Source of the DNA: an uncultured Tessaracoccus sp.
Lineage (GTDB): Bacteria > Actinomycetota > Actinomycetes > Propionibacteriales > Propionibacteriaceae
Assembly (NCBI RefSeq): GCF_947286155.1
Contig: NZ_CAMYPD010000059.1
Coordinates: 1 to 13,841 of the forward strand
Length of the DNA: 13,841 bases
Direction of reading: 5' to 3'
Shown: positions 6,256 to 12,799 of the stretch, piece after piece
Layout: the number at the start of each line of letters is the position of its first letter
Position numbering within the stretch: the first letter of the stretch is position 1
Position numbers and translations under genes: made by a program
The notes under the pieces: model-generated
Databases searched by the model: none
Told to the model about the DNA's origin: nothing
Seen by the model: the letters and a program-made list of their open reading frames with translations, nothing else

Positions 6256-7339
6256 TCTGTCCTGCCTCAGGCAATGAGACGTGCAGACGGAAGTGGCCGC
6301 CTACCTTGCCGCCCTCCACGTGACCGCCGAGTTCCTCGGCGCGCGCCCGGATTCCCGCCAACCCAAGGCCGTGGAGAGACGCAGGACCGTCTGGCATTGA
6401 CTCGTTTACCCAGGTCGCCTCCAACGTCAAGCCGGTGTGCCTTAGGGTCTGGGTCACTTGGGTCCGCGGCAGCGCGTGCCGACAAATGTTTGCCGTTGCC
6501 TCGTCAATGGTGCGGAGGATTGCGCGCTTCACGCTGGGATCCATCGGCGGCATCGGGTCAATGTGATCGACGACCCTGAAACCAGCCGAGCGTAGTGTCT
6601 TCGTAGCCTGCGCCCATGTCTCCTCAACTTTTCCGTTCGGCGTCACACCGGGCCCGGAGGAAGGCGGCTTGACGAGCGATTCCACCTCACTGGCACCTGC
6701 TGCCGTGACGGCGAGGAGGGAATCGACGGGCGCTTGGAGAGCGACTGGCAGCTCCGGGTGCGCCCTGATGGTTCTCGCAAGCATGAGGGCTTGGGTCAGC
6801 CTTGCCCCGGCTGAATCATGCACGGCTTGTCGCATGCTCCTTGCCTCCAGTGCTCGTTCGAGTGCATGCACACGCTGGGCGGAGCGCATTCCCGAGAACG
6901 TTAAACGTATGAACTGTCCCAACAACGTGAGCACGAGGATGTATGCCAGCGATGCGAAGACATGGCTGGGTGACGAGCGGACGACGACTGCAGCCGCCAC
7001 AAGCGCCGGTGGGATGACGAACCAGAGCCATGCAGGCTTCCGTGAATTGACGTCGACAATGAGGCCATATGCGAGGAACCATGCAGCGCCGTCATATTGC
7101 CCACCGATCGCGAACTGCATTACGGCGAGGGTCAATACGAACACGGCGGCGAAGAATGTCGGTCGAATGCTGAAAACAACGAGCAAGAAGAGCACAGACA
7201 GGGCCACCAAGAAGTATGGTTCCGGGGCCGCGAGCTCGCCTCGGCTGTGAGTGCCGTTGACGGCCAGCGCAAAGAGCAGCAGGCAGCAGATGAGACCTGC
7301 CATGCGCAGCCAGCGCCACCCTGCCCAACTCGGGCTCAC
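6248..7339 (-). CDS. Sensor histidine kinase (HisKA_3/NarX-LiaS type)
   Basis: This membrane sensor has about five or six hydrophobic segments in its first 150 residues with little between them, so it probably senses within or near the membrane. A helical linker leads to the phospho-acceptor in QAVHDSAGARLTQAL, a divergent HisKA_3 H-box ('HD' kept, the following residues unusual). The ATPase part shows ILRTIDEATANICRHA (N-box) and GLGLAGIRARAEELGG (G-box). I place the start at GTG 7339 because GAGGAG lies about eight bases upstream, giving 363 residues; ATG 7357 would add six residues but has no ribosome site. It overlaps the response-regulator gene. The stimulus is unknown; intramembrane-sensing kinases beside ABC genes often answer to cell-envelope or peptide stress (family knowledge). 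Confidence 0.92.
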   Translation of the reverse strand: MSPSWAGWRWLRMAGLICCLLLFALAVNGTHSRGELAAPEPYFLVALSVLFLLVVFSIRPTFFAAVFVLTLAVMQFAIGGQYDGAAWFLAYGLIVDVNSRKPAWLWFVIPPALVAAAVVVRSSPSHVFASLAYILVLTLLGQFIRLTFSGMRSAQRVHALERALEARSMRQAVHDSAGARLTQALMLARTIRAHPELPVALQAPVDSLLAVTAAGASEVESLVKPPSSGPGVTPNGKVEETWAQATKTLRSAGFRVVDHIDPMPPMDPSVKRAILRTIDEATANICRHALPRTQVTQTLRHTGLTLEATWVNESMPDGPASLHGLGLAGIRARAEELGGHVEGGKVGGHFRLHVSLPEAGQSV

Positions 7340-7365
7340 CGTTACTGCTCCTCGCATGGCCGAAC

Positions 7366-7378
7366 GTTACCAGGTAAC
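7366..7378. promoter_or_regulatory. Perfect 13-base palindrome upstream of the kinase gene
   Basis: GTTACC-A-GGTAAC lies 27 bases upstream of the proposed kinase start and could be an operator for autoregulation. The adjoining GTAACTCGGC also occurs at the end of yhhQ (7562-7571), where GTTACGTAAC is found, so the palindrome may simply descend from a duplicated yhhQ tail. The palindrome is seen directly; its role is open. Confidence 0.35.
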
Positions 7379-7491
7379 TCGGCGGTCAGGCCTGTCGTCG
7401 GGATTCCCAACAGTTCTTGGCGGGGCGCCTGTACGGGTTCCTGGTGCTTCGCCCATACGACCGCCCGGTAGGTGAGTGGAAGCACACGAAC
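7366..7491 (-). pseudogene. Degenerate copy of the yhhQ 3' end
   Basis: Minus-strand bases 7491-7435 encode VRVLPLTYRAVVWAKHQEP, which lines up without gaps with the YhhQ tail segment VLVMPITYQVIKLVKRYEP (shared P, T, Y, K, E and P, with conservative changes between; about 60% DNA identity by eye over 51 bases). About 50 bases further on, CCGAGTTAC..GTAAC repeats the very end of yhhQ with three extra bases. No start or upstream part of the gene is present. It reads as a leftover tail from a diverged yhhQ, next to the copied tgt tail. Confidence 0.5.
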
Positions 7492-7528
7492 CGCGACGAG
7501 TTCCTCGGACGTTACTGCTCGCGGTAGG
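7492..7528 (+). repeat. Direct repeat copy 2: stray tgt 3' end beside yhhQ
   Basis: This matches 1810-1846 at 35 of 37 positions and would encode RDEFLGRYCSR and a stop, against RDEFLGRFYSR in tgt. It has no tgt body in front of it. It ends 20 bases before the yhhQ stop, where the real tgt end would lie if the two genes were directly convergent. It marks the right edge of the inserted segment. Confidence 0.9.
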
Positions 7529-7547
7529 CGTACCTTCCAGTCAGGCG

Positions 7548-8240
7548 TCAGCTGGCTGTTACGTAACTCGGCTCGTAGCGCTTCACGAGTTTGATGACCT
7601 GGTAGGTGATCGGCATGACGAGCACCTCGATGAGTACCTTCCAGATGTAGCCGACGAGGATGTAGTTGATCATCGTGCCGCCGGTGATGACGCCATAGAA
7701 CGCGATGAGGCAAAACGCCGTGGTGTCCGCGGCTTCACCCACCAGCGTGGAACCTAGCAGCCTCGCCCACAGGCCCTTCTCTGCAGTGCGGGCCTTAATC
7801 TTCACCAGCACCCAGGCGTTGAGAAGCTGGCCAACGAGGTAGCCACACAGGCTCGCCAGGACGATGCGCGGTACGAAGCCCAAGATCGCGTCGAAGGCCT
7901 CCTGGTTGGGCCAGTCTGCCGCCGGTGGGGCGATGCCGACGAGGAGGAAGGTCACCGACGCCAGCGCCGCCATGACGAAGCCCATCAGAATCGCCCGACG
8001 CGCACCCTTCATCCCGTACACCTCGGCCAGCACATCGCCGATCACGTAGACGAGTGGAAACAAGATGGCGCCACCGTCGGTGATGAGAGGCAGCACAGGG
8101 AAGCCCAGGACGTTCACCTCGGGGCCGAACTGAATAAGCTTCGTGGCGGCAACGTTGGAGATCAGCAGGAGGCCGACGAACGCGACGGCGATAATGTCGT
8201 AGTGGCCTCGACCACGCTGGGCGAATTGAGTATCTGTCAC
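7548..8240 (-). CDS. yhhQ: Queuosine precursor transporter YhhQ (COG1738/QPTR family)
   Basis: YhhQ imports queuosine precursors (preQ0/preQ1 in E. coli) across the cytoplasmic membrane to feed Tgt. The product has 230 residues and about six membrane helices. Family signatures are LISNVAATK near the N-terminus, the TDGGAILFPLVYVIGDVLAEVYG stretch in parts (DGGAILFPLVY and IGDVLAEVYG), and the late STLVGEAADTTAF segment. I start at GTG 8240 because it gives the usual family length and begins shortly before the first helix; no clear ribosome site precedes it, so leaderless or weak initiation is possible, and GTG 8270 is an alternative. A much longer open frame reaches 8537 but lies antisense to the DUF5709 gene and is not credible. 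It is convergent with tgt across the cassette. Confidence 0.93.
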   Translation of the reverse strand: MTDTQFAQRGRGHYDIIAVAFVGLLLISNVAATKLIQFGPEVNVLGFPVLPLITDGGAILFPLVYVIGDVLAEVYGMKGARRAILMGFVMAALASVTFLLVGIAPPAADWPNQEAFDAILGFVPRIVLASLCGYLVGQLLNAWVLVKIKARTAEKGLWARLLGSTLVGEAADTTAFCLIAFYGVITGGTMINYILVGYIWKVLIEVLVMPITYQVIKLVKRYEPSYVTAS

Positions 8241-8321
8241 CGGAGAGATGGTAGTTGATCTCAGGGACACTTTCTTCGTGTGCCCAGCCCAAAGAGGGAA
8301 GAAAGATGGCAGACTTGGTGC

Positions 8322-8732
8322 ATGGAAGGCAATGAAGCATCGGAACGTAACGACGTCGAACTCGACCAACTCCAAGCTGGCGATACCTTGATCGATCGCG
8401 GCGTGGACGACGTGCTGGACGAGGGCTACATCCTGCCGGACAACTGGGGCCCAGGCATGGGATACGGCACCACCGTCGCAGAGATGCGGCAAGGGGAAAG
8501 CATCGATATGCGCGCCAAACAAGAAGAGCCCGAGCACGACCCCCAGAAACTCAGCGGCAAATGGAACCCTCTATTTGAAGACCGCGAGGTTGGCCAACAG
8601 CGCGCCGGGAGGTTGATCGTCGGCGACGATCGCAACGTCGGTAGAGAAATGGGAATCAGCGGAGGAGCGGCATCAGCCGAGGAAGCGGCGATGCACATCA
8701 TCAACGAAGACGACGAAACGGGTGATGACTGA
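8322..8732 (+). CDS. DUF5709 family protein
   Basis: This small acidic protein of 136 residues has no membrane segment or signal peptide. Recognisable family elements are LDQLQAGDTLIDRGVDDVLDEGY near the N-terminus (in parts LQAGDTLIDRGVDD), YGTTVAEMRQGESIDMR in the middle, and the ending GRLIVGDD..GISGGAASAEEAAMHI. DUF5709 proteins are common in Actinobacteria and have no known function. ATG 8322 fits the family N-terminus; the frame stays open back to GTG 8280 but those residues are not family-like. A purine-rich site (GAGGG, 8294-8298) is too far from 8322 and better suits a nine-codon out-of-frame reading at 8306. It is divergent from yhhQ, sharing an 81-base promoter gap. Confidence 0.88.
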   Translation: MEGNEASERNDVELDQLQAGDTLIDRGVDDVLDEGYILPDNWGPGMGYGTTVAEMRQGESIDMRAKQEEPEHDPQKLSGKWNPLFEDREVGQQRAGRLIVGDDRNVGREMGISGGAASAEEAAMHIINEDDETGDD

Positions 8733-8760
8733 ACCATCGTCGACGGCTAAGCTGAACATG

Positions 8761-8779
8761 CCCGACGAACGACGTCGGG
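8761..8779 (+). terminator. Hairpin between the DUF5709 gene and phoH
   Basis: CCCGACG (8761-8767) and CGTCGGG (8773-8779) form a perfect 7-base GC-rich stem with a 5-base loop, 29 bases after the DUF5709 stop. No T-run follows, so it is only a tentative terminator, and it may instead lie in the phoH leader. Confidence 0.3.
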
Positions 8780-8818
8780 CCACGTCGGAAGGCCAGCCCC
8801 CTGAACCCCCTGCATCAG

Positions 8819-9793
8819 TTGCCCGGAACCCGCACCGTCGGCGTTCCACCATCCATCGACATGATCAGCATTCTCGGCCCCAGCGACGAGAATCTGCGCG
8901 TACTCGAATCACTGCTTGAAGCCGACGTGCACGTGCGAGGCTCTGAGATCACACTCACCGGGTCGACGGAAGCCGTGACCAGAGCGAACGACGTGATCAG
9001 CGAGCTCATCGCCATTCTCCGAACCGGCCAGGGGCTCTCTCCGGAAACCGTCGAGCGGGTCGTCACGATGACCGCCGAGAATGAGTCGCCGTCGGATGTG
9101 CTCACGCAGAGCATCGTCAGCTCGCGTGGACGCACGGTTCGGCCCAAGACGCTGAACCAGAAGCGTTACGTCGACGCGATCGATCGTCACACCATCGTGT
9201 TCGGCATTGGTCCCGCTGGAACGGGCAAGACGTACCTGGCTATGGCGAAAGCGGTGCAGGCCCTGCAGACGAAGCAAGTGAACCGCATCATCCTCACCAG
9301 GCCTGCCATTGAGGCCGGTGAAAAGCTTGGCTTCCTGCCCGGCACACTCAGCGACAAGATCGACCCCTACCTCCGCCCGCTCTACGACGCGCTGCACGAC
9401 ATGGTGGAGCCGGATTCCGTGCCCAAGCTGCTCACCTCGGGCGTGGTTGAGGTGGCGCCGTTGGCCTACATGCGTGGCCGCACCCTCAACGACGCGTTCA
9501 TCATCCTGGACGAGGCGCAAAACACCACTGCCGAGCAGATGAAGATGTTCCTCACCCGGCTCGGCTTCGGCTCGAAGATCTGCGTCACCGGTGACGTCAC
9601 CCAGATCGACCTTCCCGGCGGCGCGCGCTCCGGGCTGCAGCTGGTGCAAGGCATTCTCGACGGGGTGGACGACATCGCGTTTTGTAATCTCACAGCCCGC
9701 GACGTGGTGCGTCACCGACTGGTGGGCAAGATCGTCGCAGCCTACGACGAGTACGACTCTGCGCAGGACGCGCGAAAGGCGAAGCGGAAGTGA
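8819..9793 (+). CDS. phoH: PhoH family ATPase
   Basis: This 324-residue P-loop ATPase of the PhoH/YbeZ family is thought to act as an RNA helicase-like partner of YbeY in rRNA maturation (family knowledge). It has an N-terminal KH-like region (about 15-85), the linker RPKTLNQKRYVDAID, Walker A GPAGTGKT (131-138), LTRPAIEAGEKLGFLPG (159-175) and Walker B FIILDEAQN (227-235). The Mycobacterium tuberculosis homologue carries an intein after the MRGR region; here MRGRTLNDAF is uninterrupted. The start is uncertain: TTG 8819 is the only usual start codon between the upstream in-frame stop (8753) and Met15 at 8861, and neither has a clear ribosome site. The residues after 8819 (VGVPPSIDMISILGPSDENLR, in parts) still align with family members, which supports 8819. 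The stop overlaps ybeY as GTGA. Confidence 0.94.
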   Translation: MPGTRTVGVPPSIDMISILGPSDENLRVLESLLEADVHVRGSEITLTGSTEAVTRANDVISELIAILRTGQGLSPETVERVVTMTAENESPSDVLTQSIVSSRGRTVRPKTLNQKRYVDAIDRHTIVFGIGPAGTGKTYLAMAKAVQALQTKQVNRIILTRPAIEAGEKLGFLPGTLSDKIDPYLRPLYDALHDMVEPDSVPKLLTSGVVEVAPLAYMRGRTLNDAFIILDEAQNTTAEQMKMFLTRLGFGSKICVTGDVTQIDLPGGARSGLQLVQGILDGVDDIAFCNLTARDVVRHRLVGKIVAAYDEYDSAQDARKAKRK

Positions 9794-10245
9794 TCGACCT
9801 CAACAACGAATCCGGCATGGAGGCCGATGAACAGGGCCTCGTGCGCTTGGCACGCTTCGCGCTCGATCGGCTGCGCATTCATCCCCAAGCCGACCTCTCC
9901 ATCCTCCTCGTCGACGAGCAAACCATGGCTGACTACCACGAACGCTTCATGGACCTGCCTGGGCCGACCGACGTGATGAGCTTCCCCATGGATGAACTGC
10001 GCGAACCCTCCGACGACGAAGACCCACCGCTGGGGATGCTCGGCGACATCGTGCTGTGCCCGGCGGTCACGCAGCGCCAAGCCGCGGAGAACGGGCGCCA
10101 ACCCGACGAAGAAGCCGAGTACCTGCTCATCCACGGGCTGCTGCACCTGCTGGGGCACGACCACGCGGAGCCCGAAGAGAAAGCGATCATGTTCGGCCTC
10201 AACGACAAGATCATCCAAGCATGGGGCTTGGAGCGTTCGCGATGA
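9790..10245 (+). CDS. ybeY: Endoribonuclease YbeY (rRNA maturation factor)
   Basis: YbeY is a zinc-dependent single-strand endoribonuclease needed for 16S rRNA 3' maturation and 70S quality control. The product has 151 residues. The signature HGLLHLLGHDH is at 115-125, giving the H-x3-H-x5-H zinc triad (His115, His119, His125), and PTDVMSFPMDE is at 59-69, the usual 'TDVLSFP' motif. GTG 9790 overlaps the phoH stop by four bases with a purine-rich GCGGAA just before it. Its own stop overlaps the permease start (ATGA). Pairing with phoH and nearness to era are standard in bacteria and match their joint role on the small subunit. Confidence 0.96.
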   Translation: MIDLNNESGMEADEQGLVRLARFALDRLRIHPQADLSILLVDEQTMADYHERFMDLPGPTDVMSFPMDELREPSDDEDPPLGMLGDIVLCPAVTQRQAAENGRQPDEEAEYLLIHGLLHLLGHDHAEPEEKAIMFGLNDKIIQAWGLERSR

Positions 10246-11489
10246 GCCAACTGGCGAGGCAGCTCCGGCTGAGCGATGCCATCGCGATCGGTGTGGCGTC
10301 GATGGTGGGGGCTGGCGTCTTCGCGGTGTGGGGTCCGGCCGCCGCTGCTGCGGGCAGTGGACTCGTTATTGGCCTCGTTCTTGCGGCGTTCGCGGCCTGG
10401 TGCAACGCCACCAGCTCCGCGCAGCTGGCTGCGCAGTACCCGTCGGCTGGCGGCACTTACGTCTACGGGCGCGAGCGCCTCGGTGAGTGGCCCGGCTACC
10501 TTGCTGGTTGGTGCTTCGTCATCGGGAAGACTGCATCCGCGGCCGCGATGGCGATGGTGTTCTCGTCGTACTGGGCGCCCGAGGGGTGGGCCCAACCCAT
10601 TGCTGTGGGCATCGTGTGGCTCATGGTGCTCATCAACATCTTGGGTGCCACCCGCACCGCCCAGGCGGCCAAAGTGCTCGTGGTGATCGCGCTCATCGGC
10701 ATCGTGACAGCCTTGGCCACGGGTTGGATTTCGCCGCCAACCTCGGCGAGCTTCGAGTGGGTGGCCACGACGCCGTACGGCGTGCTGCAAAGCGCCGGCC
10801 TCATGTTCTTCGCCTTCGCCGGCTACGCGCGTATCGCGACGATGGGCGAGGAAGTGATTGATCCCGAGCGCAATATTCGCCGAGCCATCATCGGTGCGCT
10901 CACCATCACGCTAGTGCTCTACGCACTCATCGCGTTGACGCTGGTGGCCAGGGTGGGTGTTGCCGCACTGGCTGACAGCGCAGCCCCGCTGACGTTGCTC
11001 GTCGGTGATCATCTGGTGCAGAAGACCATCTTGATCATCGGTGCGACGGCGGCCAGCGCGGGTGCGCTCCTGGGCCTGTTGTCGGGCATCGGGCGCACCT
11101 GGTTGGCGATGGCTCGCACCCACGACCTGCCCGGATGGTTCAACCACACCAGCGAGCGCTTCAAGACCCCGCACAGGATTGAGCTGACGGTCGCGGTCGT
11201 GCTCAGCGTCGTGGTGATGCTGGCCGACCTTCGCGGCGCCATCGGGTTCTCGTCGTTTGGTGTGTTGCTGTATTACTTTGTGGCGAATGTGTCCGCTTAC
11301 ACGCAGACGGGGCCACACCGCCACTACCATCGCGCCTGGCAGGTGCTCGGTGCAGCCACGTGCCTGGTGCTCGTCGTCACGCTGCCTATCATGTCGGTGG
11401 TGATTGGCATGATTGTGCTGGGCGTCGGTGTTGTGTGGCGACTGGCCAAACCCGAACCCATGTCAACTGGTGCAGAGGAAGCTGCCTGA
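10242..11489 (+). CDS. APC superfamily amino acid permease
   Basis: This 415-residue integral membrane transporter with about 12 helices is probably a proton- or cation-coupled amino acid or amine importer. Family marks are the broken first helix SMVGAGVFAVWGP (20-32), and helix 6 with the following loop FFAFAGYARIATMGEEVIDP (189-208), then ERNIRRAI; this IATMGEEV..P.R.I.RAI pattern is typical of the APC/CAT group. The substrate cannot be read from sequence. ATG 10242 overlaps the ybeY stop (ATGA) and has GGAG eight bases upstream; longer in-frame extensions would run antisense-like through ybeY and are not credible. Its stop overlaps the next gene (TGATG). A metabolite permease between ybeY and the CBS/CorC gene is not the usual arrangement, as far as I know. 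Confidence 0.9.
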   Translation: MSQLARQLRLSDAIAIGVASMVGAGVFAVWGPAAAAAGSGLVIGLVLAAFAAWCNATSSAQLAAQYPSAGGTYVYGRERLGEWPGYLAGWCFVIGKTASAAAMAMVFSSYWAPEGWAQPIAVGIVWLMVLINILGATRTAQAAKVLVVIALIGIVTALATGWISPPTSASFEWVATTPYGVLQSAGLMFFAFAGYARIATMGEEVIDPERNIRRAIIGALTITLVLYALIALTLVARVGVAALADSAAPLTLLVGDHLVQKTILIIGATAASAGALLGLLSGIGRTWLAMARTHDLPGWFNHTSERFKTPHRIELTVAVVLSVVVMLADLRGAIGFSSFGVLLYYFVANVSAYTQTGPHRHYHRAWQVLGAATCLVLVVTLPIMSVVIGMIVLGVGVVWRLAKPEPMSTGAEEAA

Positions 11490-12799
11490 TGTTCTCGCAA
11501 ACCCAATGGATCGAACTGACGCTCGCGTTGGTCTTCGCTGTCTTTGCCAGCCTGCTGGCAGCCATCGAAGCTGCGGTGGCGGTGACGACGAAGGGCAAGG
11601 CGGAGCGCCTCGTCGCGGAAGAACCGTCGAAGGCGCATGAGCGCATCGCATCCATCGCGCAGGATCCGGCACCGACGGTGAACTCCGTCATGTTCGCACG
11701 CATGATGTTGGAGATCTCGTCGATCACCCTTGTCGGGCTCCTGATTCACACTTTCTTTGGCGCTGACTGGCTGCGCGTGCTGCTTACCGTCGGCATCATG
11801 CTCGTCGTCTCATTCATCCTGTGGGGCGTGGCGCCGCGCACGTTGGGGCGTCAGAACCCGATCCGCACGCTCAAGATTTTCGGCGCCGCGGCGGGCGTGC
11901 TCACCACCATCTTGAACCCTGTCGCGCAGCTCATGGTGCTGATCGGCAACGCGCTGACGCCCGGCCGCGGTTACTCCGACGGACCGTTCGCTAACGAGGC
12001 GGAGTTCCTCGACATGGTCTCCGTCGCCGAAGAGCATGAGGTGATTGAAGACAGCGAGTCGAAGATGGTGCGCTCGGTGTTCGGCCTCGACGACACCTTC
12101 GTCAAGGAAGTCATGGTTCCTCGCACCGACATGGTGTTCATCAAGGAGAACCACACGCTGCGTCAGCTCATCAGCTTGGCCCTTCGATCTGGTTTCTCGC
12201 GGATCCCCGTGATCGGGGAGGGGCTCGATGACATCCGCGGCATCGTCTACATCAAGGACGTCACCAAGCGTATTTTCGACTACCCCGATGCGGAGCGCGG
12301 CGAAACCGTGAGCGAAGTGATGCGTGCTGCGGAGTTCTGCCCCGACTCCAAACCAGTTTCTGAGCTGTTGCAGGAGATGCAGCGCAACCACTCGCACATG
12401 GTGATCGTCGTCGACGAGTTCGGCGGCACGTCCGGGCTGGCCACAATCGAAGACATCCTGGAAGAGATCGTCGGCGAGATCGTCGACGAGTACGACCAGG
12501 AGGTTCCGAACGTCGTGGATCTGGGTGAGGGCCGTTACCGAGTGTCGTCGCGGCTGTCCGTCAGCGATCTGGGGGAGCTGTTCGACCGCGACCTTGACGA
12601 CGAAGACGTCGACACCGTGTGGGGCCTCATGGCCAAACAGCTCGACCTGGTGCCGATCTCCGGGTCGAAGACTGTGTACGAGGGCATTGAGATGATCGCA
12701 GACCGCACGATGGGGCGTCGTCACCAAGTTGCGACGGTGCTCGTGCGGCAACTGCCCGAGGAGGAAGGCGGCGAAGATGAGCCCAGCGACGACGAATAA
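11489..12799 (+). CDS. CNNM/CorC-HlyC family transporter with CBS domains
   Basis: This 436-residue membrane protein has a DUF21/CNNM transmembrane region (hydrophobic segments near 10-30, 72-90, 97-115, 130-152), a CBS pair and a C-terminal CorC_HlyC domain. CBS1 begins at VMVPRTDM (208-215) and includes FSRIPVIG and VYIKD; CBS2 ends with FGGTSGLATIEDILEEIVGE (311-330); CorC_HlyC covers about 345-420. Related proteins are implicated in Mg2+ or Co2+ efflux and homeostasis (YfjD/MpfA/CorC group), and older databases call them hemolysins without good cause. ATG 11489 overlaps the permease stop by one base and has GGAAG seven bases upstream. The acidic tail overlaps the start of era by 23 bases. 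Linkage to ybeY and era is widely conserved. Confidence 0.93.
   Translation: MFSQTQWIELTLALVFAVFASLLAAIEAAVAVTTKGKAERLVAEEPSKAHERIASIAQDPAPTVNSVMFARMMLEISSITLVGLLIHTFFGADWLRVLLTVGIMLVVSFILWGVAPRTLGRQNPIRTLKIFGAAAGVLTTILNPVAQLMVLIGNALTPGRGYSDGPFANEAEFLDMVSVAEEHEVIEDSESKMVRSVFGLDDTFVKEVMVPRTDMVFIKENHTLRQLISLALRSGFSRIPVIGEGLDDIRGIVYIKDVTKRIFDYPDAERGETVSEVMRAAEFCPDSKPVSELLQEMQRNHSHMVIVVDEFGGTSGLATIEDILEEIVGEIVDEYDQEVPNVVDLGEGRYRVSSRLSVSDLGELFDRDLDDEDVDTVWGLMAKQLDLVPISGSKTVYEGIEMIADRTMGRRHQVATVLVRQLPEEEGGEDEPSDDE

Noticed and set aside
8241..8537. N-terminal extension of yhhQ by 99 residues
   Set aside because: The extra part is antisense to the DUF5709 gene and the YhhQ family begins near GTG 8240.
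8819..9793. Intein in PhoH, as in Mycobacterium tuberculosis
   Set aside because: The sequence through MRGRTLNDAF is continuous and the protein has normal length.
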